A stretch of 64,000 nucleotides of DNA from Azolla caroliniana (lineage: Eukaryota > Polypodiophyta): the NCBI GenBank assembly GCA_043228905.1, contig JBHGNT010000001.1:10540001-10604000 (forward strand), written 5' to 3'. A program made the translations under genes and the position numbers. The number at the start of each line of letters is the position of its first letter. Position 1 is the stretch's first letter. The notes under the pieces were generated by a model. That model ran no database searches and was not told the DNA's origin. It was given only the letters and a program-made list of their open reading frames with translations. This document shows, piece by piece, positions 22,335 through 33,094 of the stretch.

Positions 22335-24948
22335 ACTTTCACTAAACAAAGGTGATGGAATGAGGAGTCATTCCTCTTTCCTGTACATTACATTGTATTA
22401 AATTTGTTACAAATTTTATTTATAATATTTGGAGGAGCTCTACAAGCTCCAGAGAAGCAGTGATGCAAGTGTAAAACACCCAAACTTGTAAAGATATTGG
22501 AATTTGATGCTATGCAACCATTTGACTTTTACCTCAAGAGTTATAGTTTAGTGGTTACTTGAGAACCTCATTACCTTGATGGGAAGTAATGAAGAAACAC
22601 ATGGATGTGGATAGATTTTGTCAACTTCACAGAAAATGGTGCTACCTTTAGAGGTTTGCCCAATCGATGGTGTCCTCTGGTACATAATCGTTTGGAAAGA
22701 TGTCAAACTAAAGATGATGTAGCTTGGAGCATGAAGAAGAATGATAAGGTCTTCATCAATACAATCATGTGTGCTGATGAAATCCATCATCCCATTTGAA
22801 AAAATTTACCCATGACCCCATCGATGCCTTATGATAAGGTTGTTATTGTGCCAATTCTTTAATGTTGCATTTTTTCAACCGACATGGCTATCAATTTTCT
22901 TGACGTCTGCAGAGGAACGCTAGTTTGAGAGTCAACAGAGAAACTTGTACTATTTGAGGCAAATCTTTTGGTATCTCACATACTCATAATGAAATCCCAT
23001 GCTTAGCGCAGCAATTTCATGAACATGCAATGCGTTTTCTTTCTCTTCTCACTTAATTGGTGTTACATCTTTCCCAATATTTTAAATCCTCGGGAGAGAT
23101 TCTCATTAAGACCACATCCATGCTTGCATGTTATGATATCCTTATGACCATATTTCCAGTTTAAGGTATTGGACATAGTGCCTAAGGTATACCAAGCATC
23201 CATATCTTGTTTAGGAACTACCCCCTATATGGAAGAAAAATACTTACACTACCCAATGGAAACTCTAGTATGATCTATTTTCCAATTATAAACTGTTTCG
23301 TTTTTTTAAAACAGAGATAGTGTCTATGGTTATCCTAAGTATCCTTTGGAAGCTGTTCCCAATAGGTAACCATTTGAAACTGATTTGGACTGATTTTATT
23401 CTATTCGAGCAAAATAATGGATTGCTCGTTCAATTTATCGTGAATTCGCATTTGAAATGTTCTCTATGTTTTCAAGGGCCTTAAGTTTTTATTTGGCTCA
23501 ACACGCAGTTCCTTGTCTTTCTTGATGTTGCAGACGTGACAATGGACAGTGTATTGAAGAAGTTGTATGACCTCGAGCGGGGAACCAACCGTCAATTATT
23601 GGCGGCTGAGCAGAACTAATTGAAATGAAACATTAAACCCTGTGAATGATTTATAACATCTCAGATTTCTCGCACTACTTGCCAGATCGCCAGATCGGAG
23701 ATTCACATTCCAATTATACATCATTCCATGCTCTTATGTTGCACAATCAACCACCATAGGCCAACCTGCCATATCTCTTGGGTCATAGTGGTGCCCCTAT
23801 GGTGACTTGTGACTTGTCATTGAGAATGAGAATTGTCGTTTTCTTAAGGTGGCAAAACTCCTTGGTGCCAATTTTTATTTTATCGCCTTTATGTATACGG
23901 TGTTGGGTAATGGTCAAACGAAGAATTGGACATCAAGAAGCAACTCGTCCAGGCTGCCTTTGTTGCATAATAGGAAGTCCACAACGATGCAAGAGATTAC
24001 CACAATGGGGGATTCGTTCAGAACACCCATAGGGTCTCTTTGCCAAATTTTGAGTTGCAACAAGAAATCCACAACTGCATGTTGCATGTCGTGTGTGAAG
24101 GAAGATAGCAAACTGGAACGCAAAGAGAAATATCATCTAGAGAGCAAGTTTCCCTACCAAGGGGCCCACTTGGTATACTAGAAATCCTCCACAATAAAAA
24201 GTTAAGCTTGAGTTTAAGTGTTTTAAAATTGATCTATGGATGGGACAATGATTGATACTTTTATATACGTAGATATCCTCGTTTTTTATTTATTAAACAT
24301 CCATTTTTTTTGTTAGAATAGTGATTAAATTAGTCGATCTTAAGAAGCCAATTGAGTTCTCGACAATCCGATATAGGAAATACAACAGAGGTAAGTGCTT
24401 AAGGCATCAAAACCATGAAGTGAACTTTGACCTTAAGGAATGACAAGCCCTAACACTGATGTGTCAAACCACTATCAGTAAGGCAATCCCTGAATGTCAA
24501 TAGTGAACCTTGAGGTGCTTCAAAGAATTCTCATACCTGAAAGGCTTCAGAAAAACATCGTTTTCTCCTTGAAATTAAGACATGCATCTTTAATAATTGA
24601 GAACCCCCAAACTACACGTACATATATGCATACAAGCTCACCGATAGAAGATACATAAAGTTTTCATGCGCAAACAAACTGTATTCACTTGTGAATAATC
24701 TACAAAACAAAAGTTAGAGACATTGTTAGCTCTTCCAGAACGAATCATCCAAGAAGACACGAAAACCGATGTCGATTCATAATATTTTCATGCTCAAGCA
24801 AAATGTATTCACTTGTCAATAATCTACAAAACAGAGTTAAAAGAGACAATTGTTTGCTCTTCCTGAAAAAATCATGTTTGTCTTTGCATGGCATGGTGTG
24901 TTCTTTGCGAGAATCAAAATCAATAGAATATATGATGAATCAAGTTCT
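22335..24948. other. Intergenic region, no supported gene
   Basis: Frames at 22605-22799 and 23849-24181 (+) have no recognisable domain. A small exon-like segment (23534-23619, +) follows a TTGCAG acceptor-like site and encodes 'MDSVLKKLYDLERG' then 'TNRQLLAAEQN' and a stop. Its reading is gene-like, but I found no partner exon. The right end is the 3' flank of the DeSI-like gene. Confidence 0.45.
24653..24875. repeat. Two-copy tandem duplication, ~125 bp period
   Basis: 'TGTATTCACTTGT', 'AATAATCTACAAAACA' and 'GCTCTTCC' recur in order at about 24681 and 24806. It sits just downstream of the stop codon of the DeSI-like gene, probably in its 3'UTR. Confidence 0.75.
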
Positions 24949-27623
24949 TTAAGCCTGGGAAGCGACCCCTAGAACTCTCCCATGTCGCTCCATAACTCTA
25001 CGGGTAGCAAGGGCTGCCGCTTCACTTGCTCTAAGACTACCTTCAGCCATAAGAGCTGAAAACTCTGACATAATTTCAGCTTGAATTCGTGCCTTAGCCT
25101 CACCCAATTTATCAGCATTTTTGGGGCTAGCTTTTTCCTCACTCTTTGGCCCATGCAAAGATTTCTCCATCGTCACCAAGCCTGATTTAGGCTCATTTGA
25201 TGAGGTCTCAAGACCCATAACCTTTCGAGTAGCAATGACTGCCGCTTCGCTTGCTCTTATATTGCCATCAGCCATAAGAGATTCAAACTCGGACGTAATT
25301 CCATTTTGTATTCTTGCCCTTGCTTCACCTAATTTATCATCATTCTCTGGTTTAAGATTTTTGTCTTTCGATCCCGGCGATGGGTTGATGGATGAGGACT
25401 GTGTACTGTTTCCCACGTGAGAAGGAGTTGATTGATTTGAATTTTGACCAGGCATTGGAGCTTGCAATCCAGTTGCATGAGGTACCTGAGGTACTCCCCC
25501 ATACCTCAGTGTTGTCTCGAATTGTTGTAACATGGGCACTACCAAGGCACAAAAGAAAACAACGTTAGAGAACACCAAAAAAGGGTCATACCGCATATAG
25601 CTTCGCAACCTCATTATTAACATTTAACAGAGGTGTTAAAAGTTGAAACAAAGCTTCGCGTGCCTAACCCCAAGGATAACAAAGGAAAGGGGGTAGAGAG
25701 ATAGAGAGAGAGATAAAGAAGTCTTTAGACATGACATCATTAATATGATATTTCTTATCATCCGCATGGCAGTTGACCCATGGGACCCTGTGAAAGATTT
25801 AGACATGACAATCATTTACATGATATTTCTTATCATCCACAGGGAAATTGATCCATGGGACTGAAAAGAGTAAAAATATTGACACCACCTCCGAAAAACA
25901 TTATTACGAGTTCAACATTTGTAGGAAGGACTTGAAAGATATACTTACTAATAAGTGCACCCATTGGACTATTCATGATTTCCTCCGGAAGTTTCAATAT
26001 ATAGTTTGGAATACTAATGCCCAGCAAGAATTGGGAGACCTCCTCACTGAAATTATTGCAGTTGTGGTGCAGCAAATTGTAGGTTTGAGCTGTATATCGC
26101 GGGCTAATTTCCTGTAAGTAGTCTTCAAACATTTCTTTTGGAATTTGAGTAAAACCAAGTTCAATTGTTTTATAAGGTCTTCCATAGGGTGTTTGTCCTC
26201 CTGGAGAGCTTTGGATACCACCACCAAAGTAATACTCATTACCATAAACATATATTCCCGTATGCCTATAAAAACAAATAATGGCATTAATAACTGTATC
26301 CTCAACTAGCTTTAACATCCATCCAAATAGATTACTAAACAATACATCATTTTCATTGAAGTCTAAAGACAAAATATGCACAATGCCCATTTATCTCCGT
26401 TGAATAATATAAGGCCACAATACTTGTTCTTACATGCACATTCTCATGCCATAAGATTACAACACAAACACAAATTATATACACACAGATATTCCAAGAA
26501 CCACATATAGGTACAGAAAATAGACAATCACAAGGATGTACATTTAAAATCATGCACATCACTATGACTTTGCACATGAGAATAACTTCAGGATAATTCA
26601 ACAATCATACATACTACTATTGTTTGAAGGCACAACATAGTAGCCATAAGAATGGTAGTCCACCCACCCAATGACTCACTAAAAGGTGGCTGAAACATCT
26701 GGTAGTCAACCTAGCATATGGATGAAACTTATACAAGAAATTGGCAATCACATCCATGCAACATTTCAATTTTGAACATAAGAATGACTTCAGGAAAATT
26801 CACCACTCACACATACTTATTGGCTTGATGTAGCAAAGTAGTAGCCACAATAATGGTACTCCTCCCACCCATTGACTCACTAAAAGGGGGCCAAAACTTC
26901 TGGTAGCTAACCTAGTACATGGATGAGGCTTGTTCGCCAGTTAATAGAAACATACCCCATGCTCTAGAACTTAAAGACTCTTCAACCTTCACTAATCAAT
27001 TGAAACCCATTATGAGCACCTATACGGCTACAGACACATTATAAGACAGCATCTTGCACATGTGCTGATGATGGCACACTATGCTTATTGATTATTCATT
27101 GGATGTTGGCACACTAGACACTGAAGATACAAATCCCGGCTGTTGGCATCTCTGTCATGTTTGCTAAAGCGCTCTGAAAGAAATGCATTCATCTGTGTAA
27201 TCTACACGACCAAAATATATACTGACTCTGCATATAGATTCTTTAATGATGTATGCAGATCGTATGAAAAGAGAAAAACTATCCACAGTACATATGTTGT
27301 AAATGGGGGAGTGCGAAAATTTCAGTGATGCCATATGATAGGTAAACACTCTTTGATGGCTTACCGATATGAAGAAGTAGCATAAATTACATTATTGAGG
27401 AATAAGTATGAAACTAATAGATCTTACCAAATTGCTTCGATTGCTTTCCCAAGAAGACTAGTAGACAATTGCCGAGCAAGTCCTTGACTTAAATCATATA
27501 CATTGAGAACAACTTTGTAGTTTTCCTGAAAAAGATCAGATATTTTTTATCATCAGTATGCATCTAATTAAATGACTTCCGAGAGGAAAAATCACATCTT
27601 CTGAATGATCGTACCTCTGACAT
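24949..27623 (-). CDS. PPPDE/DeSI-type thiol peptidase (desumoylating isopeptidase-like)
   Basis: Four coding exons on the minus strand: 27615-27623 (only Met-Ser-Glu), 27428-27525, 25949-26265 and 24949-25538. They sum to 1014 nt (337 residues), and all junctions keep the frame. The catalytic PPPDE domain spans about residues 5-140: 'VVLNVYDLSQGLARQLS', the catalytic His37 in 'WHTGIYVYG', 'YYFGGGIQ', and the catalytic Cys105 in 'LLHHNCNNFSEEV'. Closely similar plant proteins carry the phrase 'NSPMGALIMPM', which here is rebuilt exactly across the last junction. The C-terminal extension (residues 143-337) is Ser/Asn/Pro-rich, then holds two copies of a 41-residue module beginning DKLGEA (209-249 and 284-324). 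Family members cleave SUMO, ubiquitin or acyl groups from proteins; which one applies here cannot be told from sequence. A non-coding leader exon is likely upstream of the 27645-28010 intron. Confidence 0.92.
25741..25860. repeat. Two-copy tandem duplication in DeSI intron 3
   Basis: 'TGATATTTCTTATCATCC' and 'CCATGGGAC', separated by about 20 bases, occur twice with a period of about 70 bp, between coding exons 3 and 4. Confidence 0.75.
26600..26945. repeat. Two-copy tandem duplication, ~200 bp, in DeSI intron 2
   Basis: The ordered phrases 'GACTCACTAAAAGG', 'TCTGGTAG', 'AACCTAG' and 'ATGGATGA' appear around 26670-26730 and again around 26870-26930 with about 80-90% similarity by eye. Confidence 0.7.
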
Positions 27624-27644
27624 GGCAGAGCGTGTACGTTAACC

Positions 27645-28010
27645 CTACAAAACCGATAAGAAAATAAAAGAAGAAATAAGGTGAGAATAGATAAGTGAAA
27701 CCCCAAAAAACGAACACAGAGACCCTGGTATTTGGCGTGCTAAACCCTAAAAGAAGAACTGAGAAGACAGCAATCAAAATCCGAAACCAAATGTGAGATG
27801 TATCACATGTGAAATCTTTTTCCATCTCTCTCTCTCTCTCTCTCTCTCTGAAATCATTGGGGAACAGAGAATCATTCCATTCTGTAGTTACATACTTAAC
27901 ATTATGAGAACAGAGAAATCATTGGGGAACAGAGAATCATTCCATTCTATAGTTACATATTAACATCATGAGAAACAAAGATCTTTGCAAGAAATCAAAA
28001 TGAAGGTTAC
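27645..28010 (-). other. Probable 5'UTR intron of the DeSI-like gene
   Basis: Reading minus, a CT-rich leader ends in CCACAAG/GTAACC (donor at 28010) and the acceptor is TTTTGTAG/GGTTAACG (27645), 21 bases before the start codon. A two-copy 65-bp tandem duplication (27851-27915 and 27916 to about 27975), a CT run and a telo-box AAACCCTAA (27742-27750, plus strand) lie within it. Supported by splice consensus only. Confidence 0.55.
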
Positions 28011-28028
28011 CTTGTGGCAGAAGAAATG

Positions 28029-28051
28029 TGTGTGTGTGTGTGTGTGTGTGT
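28029..28051. repeat. (GT)n microsatellite in the DeSI leader
   Basis: An uninterrupted GT run on the plus strand ((CA)n on the minus transcript), just upstream of the donor of the putative 5'UTR intron. Confidence 0.85.
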
Positions 28052-28251
28052 CTGAGAGAGAGTGGAAGAGATGTTCAACGAGCGTAGGGATCGAGGAGAT
28101 GGAAGAAGAAAACAAGAATCAGAAACGAAAAGGAGAGCAGAGATGGATAGAGACAGACAGACAGAGAGAGCCGAAGGCAAAACAGAAAAACACAGGCAAA
28201 AAAGCAGAGAGAGTAAGATGAAGAAAGAAGTAATGGGGGGTTTGGTTTCGA

Positions 28252-28612
28252 GAACTTGGTGGAAGCTTCTAGAAGGGACCGACCGGGTCTGCTTTTCGTG
28301 GCATGTTTCCCATCCACAACTTCCTTCCCCCGTGGACTTTCCTCCTCGCTTTTCGCCGTCTCCGGAAGCTTCTTCTAGAAAGGGTCGGCCCCTTCCCGTT
28401 CTTCTTCGGACTCCGGAAGCCTCTAGAAGAGCCGCCCGCCCGCCCATCCGTTCCTCGAACAAAACCTCCCCCCGAAAAAAGCGTCTCCGGAAGCTTCTAG
28501 AAGGAGAGTCGGCCTTCCGTTCGTTCCTCGAACAAACCTCCCGGATTCTTCGCCCCTCCCCGTTCTCTTTCGCCTTCTTGCTTTCCCTCTTTGGGAAACT
28601 TCCGGAAGTTCC
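28252..28612 (-). promoter_or_regulatory. Cluster of heat-shock-element-like sites upstream of the DeSI-like gene
   Basis: Heat shock elements are alternating GAA/TTC blocks at 5-bp steps. Perfect three-block sites GAAnnTTCnnGAA occur at 28262-28274 (GAAGCTTCTAGAA), 28490-28502 (same core) and 28595-28607 (GAAACTTCCGGAA). A one-mismatch site lies at 28416-28428 (GAAGCCTCTAGAA). A split site at 28365-28380 has a 3-bp insertion. Several copies are preceded by CTCCGG and followed by GTCGGCC, so they look like diverged direct repeats. The block is GC-rich and directly abuts the CT-rich leader of the DeSI-like gene, but I see no TATA box on either strand next to it. Binding of heat-shock factor is inference. 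Confidence 0.6.
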
Positions 28613-30589
28613 CATTGGGTTGTTTTCGTTTTACTCGTTTTGGACATCTTTTCATCGTCCGAAAACAATTCTCACTAATGAAAATTTTGAGTGAATGTGT
28701 CCGAGAGGATTCGGCCACCGTAATGGGGAGCTCTTATAGTCAGAGGTTCCAAAACCAACGTAGGGAATGTTGACTCTCTTCTCTTCTTTGGTTTTTGAAG
28801 TTCAGAAAAAAAAAGAATGAACCTAAGTCTCTTGTCTTTCTTTATCCCTTTTGGTATTCCAGGTTTACCTAATAATCAAACGTGTGTTACTAAAACACAT
28901 GGTATTAAAGCTCTAATCCCCCTATGATGGAGGGGTCAAACGTAAATAGTTTATGAAGAGTCTACTCTGGAATCTGGATGGTCTTGTGTTAAACCCTTTG
29001 GATTGTGGAAATGTGAATATGTTTGTTTTATCATTGTTCAATATTAATGTATTTCCCCTTTCTGATTAATTAGAGAGCTCGATGTATAAATTTCCTACGC
29101 AACAAGGCTAGATAAAATAGACATGTGTGTCTAATAATGATATATGTGTATATATATATATATATAATATGCATATTAACAAAATGATGGATATTTATAT
29201 AACATTGATATTAGAATCACCTATTGAACACTCACAAAATATTATCAATTGCCAATTGAACCAAATTACAAGAAGGGAGAGGATGCTCTACATAGAATTG
29301 CCATATGACTACCTTCTCTCTAGGTGTCATATTACGAGGGAGGGGGGGTATATAATCTCCTTTTCTCATTATCTAGTTGTGGCAATATTAGTTATGAAGG
29401 AAGTGGACTCTAATGCGCCTGAGTCCACTAGAACCTCTATGGAAGTACACATCTACCAATGAATGGGTAACTCATGGGAAATCTAAGGATCCAGTTCATT
29501 TTATGTAAAAGGCATTTACCGTAGACAAATTCAACGGAGGGCTTAAAGACAAACAATACACAATGTCTCAAGGAGTACGTGTCCACAAACAAGGTATGTG
29601 GTTGAGCTTGGTATACTTCATCACACACGATGTGCGTGATGAGCTTGTTATCACAAAATTCTTGTTTCCAACTCTACTTCATTTGGTTATGTATTAATCA
29701 ATTATAAGACGTTCCCTTAAAAGTAAATAATTTGCACTAATATCAACATTGAGAAGCATCATTGGATGGAATACTTCTTATCGTCAAATCTGTAGGATTG
29801 TACCACAAGAAAACCTCATTTCACATATCAAGTATTAATATTCTAATCTTATAATCAATATATATGTCAAGTGTATTCATCAATATCTATTTTTGTACAT
29901 TTAGCATTGTTGGTCATAATAATGAGTTATCAACAATTCAATGTAATTAGTCTACACATTAAGTTTGGCAGTCCAACAAAAGCACCACCATGTCTAGTTT
30001 TCCTTAGTTCTAAAAGTTTGGAACTAGTTTATCACAAATGTTGAAGGAGTTAAGCCTAGTTGATGAAAGGTTACAAACATATATTGTCAAGGGCTCAAGC
30101 CAAAAATATACTTGATCGATCAAGGAAACTAAGAAAAAATGTTTTTATGATTGATGGAAAGAGAAGAACAAGTGTTGCAAGATTAAGCCAAAGGCTAGAG
30201 CTGAGTCAAAATGATTTGACGCGCTTATCAATTCTCTCTAAATATAATATCCTTGAACTTATGTGTGATTACCACTGGCATCATACATGTTCATTACCTA
30301 CACATTCACCATTTAGCTATTATGCATAACTATAATATGAAGTAAAGATATTGAAACCTACAATACTACATATGAATAATGTCAAAGCATCTTAGACCAA
30401 AAACATACATCGCGAGTGTGAACATAATCTTCAACAAGCTTGCAAAACTAGGCCCACCAATCATTCTACGTAACTAGCTCTAGAGTATTGTGGATTTTGA
30501 AAGTGTTTATTCATTGATATGTCATGAATCATGATAATATCCTAAGTCTGGAAGTAGGAGTCGACAACAACTCCACTCAAGCCTAAATC

Positions 30590-30790
30590 GAGTCGTTTAC
30601 CCATTAGTAAACGGTTTGGTGGTTCAGTTTAGCTCGGTTCAAGCTTGAGCTTCCTTGGCTTGGTTTGGTTCGGCTTGAGCATTACCAAATTGGTTTGGCT
30701 AAACCCAATTAAGGCTTAATCGGTTTGTCCTAACCGGTTTAAAGACCGGTTCGGGTTTGAAACTCCCAAACCGATTAAGCCAAAACCATA
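30590..30790. repeat. GGTTTGG/CCGGTTT-rich degenerate repeat
   Basis: Recurring 'GGTTTGGTT', 'CGGTTTG' and 'AACCGG' words on both strands give a foldable block. Composition resembles the interior of the two elements at 47381-48434, but the GGGCACGG termini are absent. Confidence 0.55.
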
Positions 30791-31049
30791 ATTGTCATCG
30801 ATTCTTGGAAAGAAGGGCATCAAGAAAATACCAAAAAGGAGGTTTAAGAAAACAACTCATCATGCCTAACAAATTTATCATAATCCTTAAGATTATTCTT
30901 AGATCTTGAGCAAAGAGCATAATCTTGAATTATATGTCTTGAGACAAAGTAATCATTAGTCATAAATGATCATGGCTCATGGCCTAAGAGAAACTTGCTT
31001 ATTATGATCAAAAGTTTACGCACCTCATCCATGTGTCAAATAGGAGCAT

Positions 31050-31765
31050 CAAAATAGCACATTTGCACGAACTGTTGATATTCGTTCAGGAAATTGAAAC
31101 ACCTTAAAAGTTACACCTAACAAGCTCATCTTCAACGCCTTGGTTGCTTTGGAAGCCCATGAAAATGAATGATTTCTTGTGTAAGTTGCATGAAAGACAA
31201 CACATTCCTGTAGTAATTTTTGATGAACTTGTAGAAATTTGAATCCTAGCAAATATTGCACATACTACACTAAAGATGGTGTGTGCTAGTCTAGAACCAT
31301 TCAAACCTTCAACAAATTCCACTTGGTTTCGGACAAAACGACATTTCTCTAGTTTGATATAGAGGCTATATCCCCACAAACTATGTAGACTTCCACAAAC
31401 ATGGATATCATGCTTCTCTTGAGTTTTCAAATAGATCAAGATGTTCTGAATGTAACCTTTGGTGAAGATATCAAGGAAATCATAAAATTATCATTTACAA
31501 TATTTTGAAAATGATTGGCGCATTGGTATGACCAAAAGGTACAATTATGCACTAGAAATAAGGAGTGCAGCCCAAATGAACCCAAACACATTTTTTATGC
31601 ACCTTAGTTTTATGATGTATTTGGGCCCATTAAGACACAAAAGACTTGTGGTCGTTTTTAGAGCATGTCTATTTTGAATGGTGAGCCTATTCAATCTTTG
31701 AAAAACCACAACCAAACTTTAGAGGACCAATTTTCTTCTTAATGAAAATAATGGGTGGCTAAGGT
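31050..31765 (-). pseudogene. Ty3/gypsy reverse transcriptase remnant
   Basis: Reading minus with frameshifts and stops, RT landmarks appear in the right order: a 'PIIFIKKK'-like start, 'VPFGHTNAPIIF' (compare the family's MPFGLTNAP), then 'FLDIFTK'-like residues, 'LIYLKTQEKH', and 'YIKLEKCRFVRNQVEFVEG' (compare LEKCxF..xEVEFLGH). In-frame stops interrupt nearly every segment. No LTRs or integrase were recognised. It is a dead fragment of a long terminal repeat retrotransposon. Confidence 0.7.
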
Positions 31766-32779
31766 GAACATGCGAACCCAAGAGGACTTACTTCTAATAG
31801 TAAAAAACAAGCTTTCCTTAACAAGATGCCATATTGAAGCATCAATATCAATAATCTACTTTTGCTTGTTGCATCCTTGGGTAATATATGATTGGAAATT
31901 GTCCCAAAAATTGTACCCAAGGAGCTTGTTATTGATTCAAGACTCGAGAATTCTAAATATATGTAAGATTCTTGGTATTATTGTAAACAATGATCTAGTG
32001 GGGAGAACCTTGCCAGAGGTAATGCGACTACAAAAAGAATCCAAAATGGCCAGAAGCTTTGTTATGAATCTCCTAATTTATTTTTATAACTTCAAACTTT
32101 TGTGAATGAAATGCAACTAGATGTAGCTATCGGCCACTATTTCTAATCCATGACAATGTGTGAAAATCCAACGCATTAGCTTCAACGATGAAGAGCTTAG
32201 CTAGGTCACTATGAACCAAAATGGGGGTAAATAAAAATGCAAACTTTTAATATTTCAAAAACCTTGTTTGGCTTTACCTAAAGTTTATGTAAATGGTTGG
32301 TTCTTTTATCTAAGTTGTGTAAGAGGTAACACAATCTTGAAATAATTCTTGAGGAACTTGGGGTAAAAAATTGTAAATCCTAAGAACATTTCACATTGTT
32401 AAATACAAAGAGATACTCTTTGGTGTCATGTTGCCAATGGTACACAGTGTGAAACCTCCTCCAGACCAAGTATATATCCAAGAAAATTGCACATTACATG
32501 CATACCACAATATTTTCTAGTCTAAAACCATTTGAACCTTTGTTGAATCCATAGAGATACCATATGGTGCGATGTTGCCAATGGCACACAATGTGAAATC
32601 AATTCTAAACAAAAATGGAGGTAGATGTAAATGCTCACTTTTAAGATTTCCAAATATTTGGCTTTAATTTTTTTAAATTTAAGATTTCCAAATATTTCGT
32701 AACAATCAATGTCGGTTGCCTATTCTCATGGGGATCAACAATGTGGGGAGTGTTACATTCCAGCTTGATGTTGTATGAG

Positions 32780-33094
32780 GTAATGACAGTACATAATAGA
32801 ATATTGATATTAGTTAGTCCCTTTCGGCAACCTCAAAAGGCGTGATCTGTCCAAATTTGGAAAATAGTGACCACAATAATGTTATGGACACTATGGAAAT
32901 GTCGATGTAATCGACTTTATGATGCAGCAGATATTCATCTCTTAGATGTGTTGCTTGAGATATGGGAGAACTTGTTGGTAGTAGTCCGTGGCCAGTATGA
33001 TGATATGCATAGTTGCCTAGAGATTGTGAACAAGAAAAGAAAAAAGCTTCTTCACTTATGGAAAAAGGTGCGCATGTTTACAATGTCAACTTAA
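32780..33094 (+). pseudogene. Possible LINE ORF2 C-terminal fragment
   Basis: The frame at 32867-33094 reads 'MLWTLWKCRCNRLYDA', then 'LLEIWENLLVVVRGQYD' and 'KKRKKLLHLWK'. The W-x-L-W-K-x-R pattern followed by an IW-x-L helix resembles the zinc-binding/C-terminal part of plant LINE reverse transcriptase proteins. The upstream RT core is not seen. The assignment is from memory of family patterns. Confidence 0.4.

Noticed and set aside
24949-25154. Alternative frames over the last DeSI exon
   Set aside because: The repeat module and the stop are in the chosen frame; the others are shadows.
28007-28694. Long overlapping open frames (about 200 residues) on both strands
   Set aside because: They arise from the GC-rich leader/promoter block. 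The peptides are Arg/Ser/Pro-rich with no domain, and the segment is better explained as promoter and 5'UTR of the DeSI-like gene.
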